Counted from the stretch's first letter, positions 25,342-34,209 are shown. The stretch is DNA of 64,000 bases from Hymenobacter glacialis (GCF_001816165.1 NZ_MDZC01000010.1:91242-155241), one strand, 5' to 3'. Notes: a model not told the origin generated them from the letters alone. A program made the numbers and translations.

Positions 25342-26445
25342 ATGACCATAACCCAAGAAGCCGTTCTCAAAGCCCTGAGCTACGTGGAAGAGCCCGACCT
25401 GGGCCAGGACCTCGTGACGCTCAACATGATTGAGAACATTGAGATTGATGGCCTTACCGTTGCCTTTACGGTGGTGCTTACTACGCCTGCCTGCCCCCTC
25501 AAGCAGCTCATTCACGATGCCTGCGAGCGCGCCATCCACACGATGGTGGACAAGGACGCCAACGTGGTGATTACCATGACCTCGCGCGTGACCACGCTGC
25601 GCAACAACCGCGGCGATTTGCTGCCGGGCGTTAAGAACATTATCGCCATTGCTTCGGGCAAAGGCGGCGTGGGCAAAAGCACCGTTACCGCCAACCTGGC
25701 GGTGGCGCTGGCGGCCACGGGCGCCAAAGTGGGCCTGATAGATGCTGATATTTCCGGCCCCAGCATGCCCACCATGTTTGGCGTGGAGAACGAAGCCCCC
25801 CACGTTTTTCAGGGCCCTAACGGCAAAAACCTGATTAAACCCATCGAAAAATACGGGGTGAAGATGATGAGCATCGGCTTTTTGACGCCGGCCGAGGCAG
25901 CCATTGTGTGGCGTGGGCCCATGGCTTCGTCGGCGCTCAAGCAGTTTATTACGGAGGTGGACTGGGGCGAGCTCGATTACCTGCTCCTCGACCTGCCGCC
26001 CGGCACTTCCGACATCCACCTGACCATGGTGCAAACGGTGCCCGTAACAGGGGCCGTTATCGTGACCACGCCCCAGAAGGTGGCCCTGGCCGATGCTCAG
26101 AAGGGCTTGCAGATGTTCCGCCAGCCCCAGATTAACGTGCCCGTGCTGGGCGTGGTGGAAAACATGGCCTGGTTCACCCCTGCCGAGCTGCCCGACAATA
26201 AGTACTTTATTTTCGGTGAGAATGGCGGCCGGCGCTTGGCCGAGCAGCACGACGTGCCGCTGCTGGGCCAGCTGCCGCTGGTGCAAAGCATTCGCGAAAA
26301 CGGCGACGAGGGGCAGCCAGCGGTGCTCGACCCAAAGTCAGAAGTGGGCCAGCTCTTTGCTACTTTGGCCGAATCCGTAGCCCGGCAAATCAGCATCCGT
26401 AACAACGTGGCCCCTAAAACGGCCATCGTTCAAATGAACCCTTAA
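25342..26445 (+). CDS. mrp: Mrp/NBP35 family Fe-S cluster carrier ATPase
   Basis: P-loop protein that binds and transfers 4Fe-4S clusters in the cytoplasm. The 367 aa comprise an N-terminal MIP18/DUF59 domain (EAVLKALSYVEEPDLGQDLV, residues 5-95), the deviant Walker A SGKGGVGKSTVTANL (about 105-119), GLIDADISGPS and LLLDLPPGTSDIHLT. The usual CxxC near the C-terminus of ApbC is not visible here. A TATCTTTG box lies at 25301-25308, about 33 nt before ATG 25342. The NifU-like gene follows after 10 nt, making a two-gene Fe-S unit. Confidence 0.93.
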   Translation: MTITQEAVLKALSYVEEPDLGQDLVTLNMIENIEIDGLTVAFTVVLTTPACPLKQLIHDACERAIHTMVDKDANVVITMTSRVTTLRNNRGDLLPGVKNIIAIASGKGGVGKSTVTANLAVALAATGAKVGLIDADISGPSMPTMFGVENEAPHVFQGPNGKNLIKPIEKYGVKMMSIGFLTPAEAAIVWRGPMASSALKQFITEVDWGELDYLLLDLPPGTSDIHLTMVQTVPVTGAVIVTTPQKVALADAQKGLQMFRQPQINVPVLGVVENMAWFTPAELPDNKYFIFGENGGRRLAEQHDVPLLGQLPLVQSIRENGDEGQPAVLDPKSEVGQLFATLAESVARQISIRNNVAPKTAIVQMNP

Positions 26446-26455
26446 TCCCGTGGAC

Positions 26456-26707
26456 ATGCCAGCATCTGCCCCCGTTTTCGACCATCCGTTGATGCCCCGT
26501 ATTGAGGCGGCATTGGATAGCCTGCGCCCGTATCTGGCCACCGATGGCGGCAACGTGCGCGTGGCCAACATCACCCCCGAAGGCGTGCTCCAGCTCGAAT
26601 GGGAAGGCGCCTGCGGGGCCTGCCCCATGTCGCCGATGACGCGCGCCGGCCTGGAAGACACCGTGAAGAAGGCCGTGCCCGAAATCACGGCCGTTGAAGC
26701 CCGCTAA
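26456..26707 (+). CDS. NifU C-terminal domain Fe-S scaffold protein
   Basis: Small protein of 83 aa matching the NifU_C/NfuA-type domain. The two ligand cysteines form the CxxC of GACGACPMSPMTRAGLED, preceded by LRPYLATDGGNVRVANI. It carries Fe-S clusters to client proteins. ATG 26456 lies 10 nt after the mrp stop; a GTG at 26450 is in frame two codons earlier. Its pairing with mrp supports a common role in cluster delivery. Repeat R4 follows and may end the unit. Confidence 0.94.
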   Translation: MPASAPVFDHPLMPRIEAALDSLRPYLATDGGNVRVANITPEGVLQLEWEGACGACPMSPMTRAGLEDTVKKAVPEITAVEAR

Positions 26708-26735
26708 GCGGTTTCTGACAGTTATTTGGTAAAGT

Positions 26736-26845
26736 AAGAACGTCATGCTGAGCGCAGCCGAAGCATCTCGCGTGTGGTAGTAATCCTTTCGATTAGTTTA
26801 CTACTGCACGCGAGATGCTTCGGCTCCGCTCAGCATGACGTTCTT
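26736..26845. repeat. Palindromic intergenic repeat, copy R4
   Basis: Arms of 39 bp (26736-26774 and 26807-26845) pair with one mismatch, followed by T residues. The core GTCATGCTGAGCGCAGCCGA is shared with R2. It lies between the nifU-like gene and fumarylacetoacetase and could act as a terminator. Confidence 0.9.
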
Positions 26846-26886
26846 TTTGCCCTCTTTCCTTTCTCCCACAAAACACCCTGCCCTGC

Positions 26887-28179
26887 ATGGCCACTGCCCC
26901 GAATTCGCCCACCCTTCGCTCCTGGATTGACATTCCGCCCACCAGCGACTTTCCCATTCAAAACCTGCCGTTTGGCGTGTTCGAAACCGAAGAGCGGGGC
27001 GCGCGCCTGGCCGTGGCCATTGGAGCCTACGTGCTCGACCTGTACGCGGCCAGCCAGCATGGTTTCTTTGAAGACCTGACGGAGCTGGGAGCCGCTCAGC
27101 CCAAGGTATTTCGGCGCCGCTCCCTCAATGCGTTTTTGCGCCTGGGCCGGCCGGCGTGGCGGGCGGTGCGCCAGCGCGTGAGCGAGCTGCTGCGCCACGA
27201 CGAGCCCCTGTTGCGCGACAACGAAGCGGCCGTGCGCGACTGCCTGCTGCGCCAAACCGACGTGCGCATGCTGCGCCCCGTAAAGCCCGCCAACTACACC
27301 GATTTCTACAGCAGCATCGAGCACGCCACCAACGTGGGCACCATGTTCCGCGACCCGGCCAACGCCCTGCTGCCCAACTGGCGCCACCTGCCCATTGGCT
27401 ACCACGGCCGCACCAGCAGCATCGTGGTGTCCGGCACCGACATCCGGCGCCCCAACGGCCAGCGCAAAGCCCCCGACGAGGCAACGCCCACGTTCGGCCC
27501 CAGCCGCCAGCTTGACTTTGAGCTGGAAATGGCCTTTGTGGTGGGCACCGGCACCGCGCTGGGCAGCACCGTGCCCATTGCCGAGGCTGAGGAGCACATA
27601 TTCGGACTGTGCCTGTTCAACGACTGGAGCGCCCGCGACCTGCAAAGCTGGGAATACGTGCCCCTGGGGCCCTTTCTGGGCAAGAATTTCGGCAGTAGCC
27701 TGGCACCCTGGGTGGTCACGCTCGATGCGCTGGAGCCCTTCCGCATTGCCGGCCCCGTGCAGCAACCCACGCCCCTGCCCTACCTCAACCAGGACGGCGC
27801 CCACAACTTCGACATTGACCTTGAAGTGGCCCTCACGCCCGCGCAGGGCCCCGAAACCACTATCAGCCGCACCAATTTTGGGCTCATGTACTGGAGCATG
27901 GCCCAGCAGCTCACCCACCACGCCTCCAACGGCTGCAACCTGGAAACCGGCGACCTCTACGCCTCCGGCACCATCAGCGGCACCACCCCCGACTCTTTGG
28001 GCTCCATGCTGGAACTGACGTGGCGCGGCACCCGCCCCCTGCAATTGCCCGATGGCACGGAGCGCAAGTTCATCCTGGACGGCGACACCGTGGCCATGCG
28101 CGGCTACGCCGAGAAAGACGGTGTACGCATCGGCTTTGGCGAGGTGCGCGGCACCGTGCTCCCGGCTGTCGAACAATAA
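26887..28179 (+). CDS. fahA: Fumarylacetoacetase
   Basis: Last enzyme of tyrosine/homogentisate degradation, hydrolysing fumarylacetoacetate to fumarate and acetoacetate in the cytoplasm. The 430 aa match full-length FAH: N-terminal SH3-like domain (IQNLPFGVFETEERGARLAV), then the catalytic domain with DFYSSIEHATNVGTMFR, GYHGRTSSIVVSG, the metal-site GLCLFNDWSARDLQSWE and the block GPFLGKNFGSSLAPWVV. No homogentisate dioxygenase or maleylacetoacetate isomerase gene is adjacent, so the pathway must be encoded elsewhere. Confidence 0.95.
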   Translation: MATAPNSPTLRSWIDIPPTSDFPIQNLPFGVFETEERGARLAVAIGAYVLDLYAASQHGFFEDLTELGAAQPKVFRRRSLNAFLRLGRPAWRAVRQRVSELLRHDEPLLRDNEAAVRDCLLRQTDVRMLRPVKPANYTDFYSSIEHATNVGTMFRDPANALLPNWRHLPIGYHGRTSSIVVSGTDIRRPNGQRKAPDEATPTFGPSRQLDFELEMAFVVGTGTALGSTVPIAEAEEHIFGLCLFNDWSARDLQSWEYVPLGPFLGKNFGSSLAPWVVTLDALEPFRIAGPVQQPTPLPYLNQDGAHNFDIDLEVALTPAQGPETTISRTNFGLMYWSMAQQLTHHASNGCNLETGDLYASGTISGTTPDSLGSMLELTWRGTRPLQLPDGTERKFILDGDTVAMRGYAEKDGVRIGFGEVRGTVLPAVEQ

Positions 28180-28190
28180 GCCTGCCCAGC

Positions 28191-28219
28191 CTTAATCAGT
28201 TCTTAATCAGTTCTTAATC
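28191..28219. repeat. 11-bp tandem repeat, 2.7 copies
   Basis: CTTAATCAGTT occurs twice in tandem and then a partial third time (CTTAATCA), just after the fumarylacetoacetase stop, at the head of an AT-rich gap of 210 bases. No stem is formed. It may be slippage product. Confidence 0.8.
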
Positions 28220-28389
28220 AAACGTTGACGAAAATCCTCTCAAATTGAGTTTCGTGAACGCAGATTTATCTAACCAGTTTCTTAAACTCATTTTGTACGT
28301 TGGCTCAGTTATCCGCTTTGAATTTGGAATTTCTCTGGGGAGTTAATTGAAAGGGGAATAATTTACAACTTTACTTATCGTACGTGCTT

Positions 28390-29427
28390 ATGGCTGATTT
28401 CCACTTTTCCCGCCGCAACTGGCTCAAAACGGCGGCCCTTGCCACCACCCCAGTACTACTGGGTGCGCTGCCTGTTGCAACCAGCACTGCCGCCCCAGCC
28501 GCCGGCAAAACCCCGGCGCTGACCGTCGGGGAAATTGCAGCCATTGAAGCGGCCCTAGGCAAGAAGGGAAACTACGTAGAGGCGCAGGCGACGCATACCA
28601 CGCCGCTGCCGCGCAACGATTTGAAAGTGACGATAAAAGGGGAGCCGGTGCCCATTTCGTTCGGGTTCGGGGGGTGGGTGGCCATCAAGCACACCCTGGA
28701 CGGTAAGTCCGCAATGTTGATGAGCGACACGGTGCTGCTACAAGAAGAGGTGAACCCACTGATGTCGGCCGCCTTGGCCAATGGCCTAGAGATTGGGGCG
28801 GTGCACAACCATTTTTTCTACGAGGAGCCGCGCATCTTCTACATGCACGTGCACGGCATGGGCACGCCGGCCGAGTTGGCCAGGAAGTTTGCGGCCACGT
28901 TAAAAGATTCCAAGCTGTTGCCGGCCAACCAACCGCCCGCTCTCGCGCCCGCTCCGGCGCAGGCCGGCACCAATGCCACGCCAAGCGCCGGGCCGCCCAC
29001 GGGCAAGGACTTGTTTGACCTGCCGGCGCTGGACCGGCTGGTGGGCTACCCGGGGGTGGTAAACGGCCCAACCTATAAGTACACCGTGGGCCGAGCCGAC
29101 CTGCAACCCCTCATGATGGGGACTGAAATGACCGCCGCCATTGGCTTGAACTCTTGGGCGGCGTTTGCCGGCAAGCAGGCCGACGCCCACATTGCCGGCG
29201 ACGTGGCCATGCTGGAGGCTGAAGTCAATCCCGTGATTAAAGCATTGCGGGCTCATAACCTCGAAGTAGTGGCCGTGCACAACCACATGCTCTTCGACCA
29301 GCCCCGCATGATGTTTCTGCACTATTATGGCCGTGGCCCGGCAGCGCAACTGGCCCAAGGATTTCGCGCGGCGCTCGACCAGCTAGGTCGAGGCAAACCC
29401 GGTGGCATGAAGAGGATGACGCATTAA
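28390..29427 (+). CDS. Tat-exported DUF1259 protein with two repeated domains
   Basis: Protein of 345 aa beginning with a Tat-like signal (FSRRNWLKTAALATTPVLLG). The mature part holds two DUF1259 (LppY/LpqO-type) units. The first contains LLQEEVNPLMSAALANGLEI, AVHNHFFYEEPRIFYMHVHG and AELARKFAATL; the second repeats the same order as MLEAEVNPVIKALRAHNLEV, AVHNHMLFDQPRMMFLHYYG and AQLAQGFRAAL. A Pro/Ala linker joins them. The His-rich VHNH and FxH blocks suggest a metal site. Family function is unknown. Start ATG 28390; a GTG lies two codons earlier. Confidence 0.88.
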   Translation: MADFHFSRRNWLKTAALATTPVLLGALPVATSTAAPAAGKTPALTVGEIAAIEAALGKKGNYVEAQATHTTPLPRNDLKVTIKGEPVPISFGFGGWVAIKHTLDGKSAMLMSDTVLLQEEVNPLMSAALANGLEIGAVHNHFFYEEPRIFYMHVHGMGTPAELARKFAATLKDSKLLPANQPPALAPAPAQAGTNATPSAGPPTGKDLFDLPALDRLVGYPGVVNGPTYKYTVGRADLQPLMMGTEMTAAIGLNSWAAFAGKQADAHIAGDVAMLEAEVNPVIKALRAHNLEVVAVHNHMLFDQPRMMFLHYYGRGPAAQLAQGFRAALDQLGRGKPGGMKRMTH

Positions 29428-29506
29428 CACTGTACCCCATCCGCATGCCAGCGAAAAGGTGGTATAAAAAGTCAGAAGTGCTGAGCAATCATAGCCCCTC
29501 AACGCC

Positions 29507-30103
29507 TCAATGCATCCGGTCGTCGCGCACCGGCAGGTTGGTCACGATTTCGCCTTCAATCAGAAGCAATTCCTGCAACCGTTCTTCTACCAGTTTGGGG
29601 TCGCAGTATTCCTTGGCCAAATCCACGTAGGCCACAAAATGCGCGGCTTCGGACACCATCAATTCGTAATAGAATTTACTCAATTCCTGGTCGGCAATAT
29701 TTTGCCAAAGCAGCTTGAATCGTTCGCAGCTACGGGCTTCAATCAGGGCCGAAACCAGGAGCTGGTCCATGAGCTGGCGCTCGCGGGCGCCGCCTTTGCG
29801 CACGTGCGCCAGCAGCTGCACTACGTACTCGTCTTTGCGCGGCCGGCCCAGCTGAAAACCGCGTTTGCGCAACTCCAAGAGCACCCGTTCGAAGTGGCTC
29901 CACTCCTCGGCCACCAGGTCGGTGAGCTCGTCAACCAGGCGGTTTTTTTCCGGGTAATGGATAATCATGCTGATGCCGGTGCTGGCCGCTTTTTGCTCGC
30001 ACCAGGCGTGGTCCACCAGAATTTCTTCGATATTTTTCTCAGCAATATTTACCCACCGCGGGTCGGTATTCAGCTTTAATTTCAGAATGGTTTTTTCTTT
30101 CAT
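29507..30103 (-). CDS. miaE: tRNA-(ms2io6A)-hydroxylase
   Basis: Diiron monooxygenase of 198 aa that hydroxylates the isopentenyl group of ms2i6A37 in tRNAs, acting after MiaA and MiaB. Ferritin-like iron ligands are visible in EEWSHFERVLLELR, ALIEARSCERFKLL and VSEAAHFVAYVDLA, with the substrate side KAASTGISMIIHYP. It starts 11 nt after the stop of the putative porin gene, making it the last gene of the lpxK - porin - miaE unit. MiaB is encoded 10 kb away in this window, consistent with a working pathway. Confidence 0.95.
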   Translation of the reverse strand: MKEKTILKLKLNTDPRWVNIAEKNIEEILVDHAWCEQKAASTGISMIIHYPEKNRLVDELTDLVAEEWSHFERVLLELRKRGFQLGRPRKDEYVVQLLAHVRKGGARERQLMDQLLVSALIEARSCERFKLLWQNIADQELSKFYYELMVSEAAHFVAYVDLAKEYCDPKLVEERLQELLLIEGEIVTNLPVRDDRMH

Positions 30104-30114
30104 TATCGTATTTT

Positions 30115-32082
30115 CTAATTAAAGAAATTCCATTTAATTCCTAATTGAAAACGCCTCGGATAACCTGAATAATACGGTGTGGCGTAATATCCGTCGTAGA
30201 GCAGCCCCTGGTTTATATAAGCGGCTTTGAGAAACACCGATACCGTTTTAATATCAGCCGAAATAAAGGCGTCCACCACCGAATAGTTGCGAACGGTGAA
30301 GCTGTTTTGCAGGTAGAATTGCTGGGTGCTGGGGCTATAGTCCAATGCCCGGTAGCGGGACTGATAATACGCCTCCAGACCAATCTGGCTGAACACCGCT
30401 TTCTTGAAAATATAGCTTTCGTAAAACACCCGGGAATTGGTGACCAATTCCGGAATGCGAATGCCCTGCACGTCCCCCCCTCGCGTGTAGGTGGCCTGGT
30501 TATCAAATCCCACCCGGCCAAAATGCAACCGGTAGCGCACAGTGCCAATCAGCAGGTTTTTGGCGTCGCTTTCCTGGGCTGGGGCACCACCGGTGCCGTA
30601 ATACACGAGGTTGCCGATGGACACGCCGCTCACGCTGGCTTCGAAGCGCTGCTTGGTGAGTTTACCGAAGTTGGGCACTTTCAGGGCCAGGCGTCCGGTG
30701 AGGTGCGTGGCGTTCACGTTCTCAAACTCGGTGGCGGTGCCGGGCAGGTGGTGCCACTCGTAGTGGTTGCCCACAAACTCCTGCTGCGTGAGGGTGGGCG
30801 AATAGGAAGTCTGGAGGATTTCGGCCGATAGCGGCCCCGTGCGCATGGTACCACGCAGCCAGTATTCGGGGTAGTTGGTGTACTTGTTCGACAGCGACAG
30901 GGCATACAATTCGCCCGCCGTCTCGATGGCGTAGATGGTGCGGTAGTTGAACGACGCAACACCGCCCACAAACACTTGGTTGAAATTGCGGGTGGGCGCG
31001 GCTGTTATCAAACGTATGTTGGTGGCGGTGGCCGCCGAATCCAGGGTTTTGCTGGCCAGCGAAGCCAGGCGGTTGCGGGCGTATAGCCGGTATTCTACCG
31101 TCTTGGTACGCCCCAGCACTCCCACCGTATTCTCTATCTGCTGGTACTGGGCGCGGTCCAGGGTGGCCGTGCGGTTTCGTACTGGGTTGGGGGGATAAAA
31201 CAGGTAGCCGCCGCTGTTGTCGGCACTTAGCGCCTGGTCGAAGTAGCTGTTGTACTGGCGCTTGGCGTCGAGGGTGTGGTACACGGTGAGGCCGCGCCCC
31301 AGCAGGCGGTAGGTTTGGGTGAGGTAGAGTTGGTCGCGGGCCTCGTTGTTGGCCGCCCGGGTCAGGTACACCTGCTCCCGGCCGTAGTTGAACAGCTCGC
31401 TGAGCTCGAGGGTGTCGCTGGCGGGCCGGATGCCGCCCTGCTCAATGCCACGGTGGCGCACGTTGGAGAAGTTGAACAGCAAGTGGTACCGCTCGTCATC
31501 GGTTTGAAACCGACTAAAGAGCAGCACATTGGAGTGCTCCACCAGGCCGTCGCGGGAGGAGCGGGCGGCCAGAATTTTATTCGATGCAATGCGCTCGTAG
31601 GCAATGCCCACGCTGAAGTTCTTTTTCAGGCTCCGGCTGTAGCTGAACTCAAATACCTGCTCGCCGGAGCCCGACTGCACCAGCCGAAAAAAGGAGTACG
31701 GCGAGCGGGAATCGTAGTAAGGTATTTCGGCAGCCACCCGGGCGTATTTGTCGAACACGTTGCGGCCAAACCGGGCCCCGAGCTGCAAGTTGGGCTGGTA
31801 GAGCAGCGGCCGCGAAGCCGAGCCCACGGCCCCCAAATCCTGCTGAAACGTGGTGTCGTGGAACCAGAACCGCGCCTGCGGCCAGCGTGTGAGCGTGGTG
31901 TCGATGGGCGTGCCCGAGGTAGAGTCGCGCAGCACCTCGGCCTGGTAGATGACGCGCGTAGTTTTAGGGCCGTAAAGCACCCTGGTCGAGTCGTCGAGCA
32001 CCTGCGCCTGCGCGGCCGGGACACCACCCAGCCCGCCGCACAGCAGCAGCCCCAACACCAACGAGGCCAGCGGGGACCACAT
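30115..32082 (-). CDS. Putative outer-membrane porin
   Basis: Protein of 655 aa. ATG 32082 gives a signal peptide (MWSPLASLVLGLLLCGGLGG, cleavage near AAQAQ). The mature part shows alternating aromatic/polar beta strands throughout (YFDQALSADNSGGYLFYPP, VFYESYIFKKAVFSQIGLEA) and a C-terminal Phe-containing end (FQLGIKWNFFN), typical of outer-membrane barrels. It matches the large Bacteroidota family named putative porin. Transport substrate unknown. It starts 88 nt after lpxK, whose product makes the lipid A that surrounds it, and is followed by miaE after 11 nt. Confidence 0.87.
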   Translation of the reverse strand: MWSPLASLVLGLLLCGGLGGVPAAQAQVLDDSTRVLYGPKTTRVIYQAEVLRDSTSGTPIDTTLTRWPQARFWFHDTTFQQDLGAVGSASRPLLYQPNLQLGARFGRNVFDKYARVAAEIPYYDSRSPYSFFRLVQSGSGEQVFEFSYSRSLKKNFSVGIAYERIASNKILAARSSRDGLVEHSNVLLFSRFQTDDERYHLLFNFSNVRHRGIEQGGIRPASDTLELSELFNYGREQVYLTRAANNEARDQLYLTQTYRLLGRGLTVYHTLDAKRQYNSYFDQALSADNSGGYLFYPPNPVRNRTATLDRAQYQQIENTVGVLGRTKTVEYRLYARNRLASLASKTLDSAATATNIRLITAAPTRNFNQVFVGGVASFNYRTIYAIETAGELYALSLSNKYTNYPEYWLRGTMRTGPLSAEILQTSYSPTLTQQEFVGNHYEWHHLPGTATEFENVNATHLTGRLALKVPNFGKLTKQRFEASVSGVSIGNLVYYGTGGAPAQESDAKNLLIGTVRYRLHFGRVGFDNQATYTRGGDVQGIRIPELVTNSRVFYESYIFKKAVFSQIGLEAYYQSRYRALDYSPSTQQFYLQNSFTVRNYSVVDAFISADIKTVSVFLKAAYINQGLLYDGYYATPYYSGYPRRFQLGIKWNFFN

Positions 32083-32170
32083 TCTAAAAAAACCGCGTTT
32101 CGTAGCCTTCAAACAAGTAATAAATACGCCGCAGGCTAAGGAAGCCTTCGGCAAAGCGAAGTAGATAAAA

Positions 32171-33253
32171 TCAGGAAGCCGCAGCCGGTGCCGGGGGCAA
32201 CAGGCTACGCAAAGCGGCACCTCCGGCTCCCGGAAACGCAACGCGCACCGGAATGGTATAGAGCGGCAGCCCCGCCCACGCCGCCCGCACCAGGGGCGCC
32301 TGCAGCCGGGTGGCATCCTTTTCGGTTGTAAAAATAGGCCAGCCCGGCTGCCAATGGCCCCGCAGACGGGTCAAATCCTGCGGCTGGAAGGCGTGGTGGT
32401 CGGGAAAAGCCGCGTGGTGCTCAATTGCGTAGCCCTGTTCCTCCAAATACATGCGCAGAGGGCTGGGCTGGGCTATTCCCGTAAGCAGCAAGGCCGGCTG
32501 GCCACTGGCTGACACCGGTCGTAACGCCGCCGGGGCGTCGGCCACGTTTGCCGCCAAGGCCACCGGCTGGCCATAGGCATAGCTGGAAAACAGCACCGCT
32601 ACCTGCGGCCGGCTGTAATGCCTCACCCGTTGCAGCACCAGCGCCTGGGCCGCGACTGAGAGGCCAGGCGGGCATTTGGTTACAATAATGACATCGGCGC
32701 GGCGGGCACCGTGCCGGCTTTCGCGCAGGCGGCCGGCCGGCAGCACATAGTCCTGGTAAAACGGCCGGGCCCATTCGGTGAGTAGCACGTTGAGGGTGGG
32801 CCGCACGGCGCGGTGCTGGAAGGCATCGTCGAGCACCACCACGGTGGTTTCGGGGTACTGCTTCAGGAGCAACCGCACGCCAAGTTGCCTTTTTTCGGCC
32901 ACTGCCACGGGCACGTGCCGAGCGGCGAATTCCTGGAAGTACTGCCAGGGCTCGTCCCCCACAGTGGCCGCCGAGTCGGATGGGCCCGCCACGCGTGGGC
33001 CGCGGGTGAGGCGGCCGTAGCCCCGGCTCAGGATGGCCGGGCGGTGGCCCTGGCGCAGTAGCTCCTCCACCAGCCACATCACGTGGGGCGTTTTGCCGGT
33101 GCCGCCCACACGCAGGTTGCCCACGTTGAGCAGCGGCACGGCAAACGACTCCGATTTTTTCCAACCGGCCTCGTACAGCCAGTTCCGGAAGCCCATTACC
33201 GCAGCGTAGAGCCAGGAAAAAGGCAGCAGGAAAAACGTCCACATACGCGCCAT
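32171..33253 (-). CDS. lpxK: Tetraacyldisaccharide 4'-kinase
   Basis: Membrane-bound kinase of the lipid A pathway that phosphorylates the 4' position of the tetraacyl disaccharide. The 360 aa show an N-terminal membrane-associated helix (FFLLPFSWLYAAVMGF), the Walker A region VGNLRVGGTGKTPHVMWL, SRGYGRLTRG, the block LDDAFQHRAVRPTLNVLL and GRLRESRHGARRADVIIVTK. It is first in the lpxK - porin - miaE unit, with a TACTTTTG box at 33284-33291. ATG 33253 is preferred to a TTG two codons upstream. Confidence 0.96.
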   Translation of the reverse strand: MARMWTFFLLPFSWLYAAVMGFRNWLYEAGWKKSESFAVPLLNVGNLRVGGTGKTPHVMWLVEELLRQGHRPAILSRGYGRLTRGPRVAGPSDSAATVGDEPWQYFQEFAARHVPVAVAEKRQLGVRLLLKQYPETTVVVLDDAFQHRAVRPTLNVLLTEWARPFYQDYVLPAGRLRESRHGARRADVIIVTKCPPGLSVAAQALVLQRVRHYSRPQVAVLFSSYAYGQPVALAANVADAPAALRPVSASGQPALLLTGIAQPSPLRMYLEEQGYAIEHHAAFPDHHAFQPQDLTRLRGHWQPGWPIFTTEKDATRLQAPLVRAAWAGLPLYTIPVRVAFPGAGGAALRSLLPPAPAAAS

Positions 33254-33283
33254 AAGCAAGAGCTATGCTCCAGTGAGAGCCGG

Positions 33284-33291
33284 CAAAAGTA
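33284..33291 (-). promoter_or_regulatory. Putative -7 promoter box of lpxK operon
   Basis: The minus strand reads TACTTTTG (TAnnTTTG class), about 30 nt upstream of the lpxK ATG. Confidence 0.55.
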
Positions 33292-33369
33292 CAGCCCTGC
33301 TGCGGGTGGCCACACAAAGACGCCGCGAAGTAGTTGTCTGCAGTGTATTAATCAGCGCACCCCACTTCT

Positions 33370-34014
33370 ATGCACTCACGACTTCTCCTCAGCGGCCTCC
33401 TGGCGCTGGGTTTCTCTGCCCAGGGCCAGCCGGTAGCCCCCGCCGATACCACCCGCAGCATGGTGCCCCTCCCCGCTTTTAGCCAGGAGCGCACCCGCCT
33501 GGACCAGCGCGGCCTGCAGCTACTGGGCGGCTGGGCCGTGAGCAACCTATTGGTAAGCGGCATTGCCTATGGCCAGACGGAGGGCTCGGCCCGGTATTTC
33601 CATCAAATGAACATCGGCTGGGGCGTGGTGAATCTGGCGCTGGCCGGAACCGGCTACCTGGCCGCCCGGCGGGCCACGCGCCAGCCCCTCACCGACCGCG
33701 CCGGCAACGTGCGCCGCCAGTTAAGCACCGAAAACCTGTACATATTCAACGCGGGCCTCGACGTGGCTTATCTGGCCACGGGCTTCTATCTGCTCGAAAA
33801 AGGGCGCAACCCCACGGCCTCCGCCCCCCCGGCGCGGTGGCGCGGCTACGGGCAGTCGCTGCTGCTGCAGGGCGGGGTTCTGCTGTTGTTCGACGGCTTC
33901 CAGTACGTTACCCACCACCGGCACGGACGCAGCCTCTACCCTTTGCTGAGCCGCCTCCAGCTGGGTGCCGGCTCGGTGGGCGTAGTGCTGCCGCTGGGGC
34001 AACGAGGAAAGTAA
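33370..34014 (+). CDS. Conserved hypothetical membrane protein, 214 aa
   Basis: A signal peptide (MHSRLLLSGLLALGFSAQG) is followed by about four hydrophobic segments: LQLLGGWAVSNLLVSGIAYG, GWGVVNLALAGTGYLAA, FNAGLDVAYLATGFYLLEKG and LLLQGGVLLLFDGFQYVTHH. The arrangement resembles a Bacteroidota membrane family I recall as DUF6992, but I cannot confirm this. It is divergent from lpxK with about 115 bases between starts and is followed by repeat R5. Function unknown. Confidence 0.75.
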   Translation: MHSRLLLSGLLALGFSAQGQPVAPADTTRSMVPLPAFSQERTRLDQRGLQLLGGWAVSNLLVSGIAYGQTEGSARYFHQMNIGWGVVNLALAGTGYLAARRATRQPLTDRAGNVRRQLSTENLYIFNAGLDVAYLATGFYLLEKGRNPTASAPPARWRGYGQSLLLQGGVLLLFDGFQYVTHHRHGRSLYPLLSRLQLGAGSVGVVLPLGQRGK

Positions 34015-34059
34015 AAGAGGGCATCAAGGCGTTGAAAGTCAGTTAATTCACAATCGTTG

Positions 34060-34157
34060 GTCATCCTGAGCGGAGCGAAGCGCTTTCTCACAAATGGGTA
34101 TTCATAGAACGATTTTCGTTCAGCTATGAGAAGGTCCTTCGCTCAGCTCAGGATGAC
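34060..34157. repeat. Palindromic intergenic repeat, copy R5
   Basis: Arms of 31 bp (34060-34090 and 34127-34157). Compared with R1-R4 the left arm has TCATCCTGAG for TCATGCTGAG, and the right arm has the complementary CTCAGGATGA, so the pairing is preserved by a double change. The inner part is less perfect. Confidence 0.85.
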
Positions 34158-34192
34158 AGTTCTTTCCGCTTCTTAATTACTATTCAACAGCT

Positions 34193-34205
34193 CCCCCCCC
34201 CCCCC
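34193..34205. repeat. Homopolymer of 13 C
   Basis: Thirteen consecutive C residues end 4 nt before the ATG of the SMUG2-like gene, at the place a ribosome-binding site or leader would occupy. Such tracts are prone to slipped-strand change of length and to sequencing error. Confidence 0.9.
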
Positions 34206-34209
34206 GTCC

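Noticed and set aside
26830..28176. 448-codon open frame antisense to fumarylacetoacetase
   Set aside because: It begins in repeat R4 and lies opposite a clear full-length FAH.
32083..32316. Longer start for the porin overlapping lpxK
   Set aside because: The extension lacks a signal-peptide pattern and overlaps lpxK coding; ATG 32082 gives a normal signal peptide.
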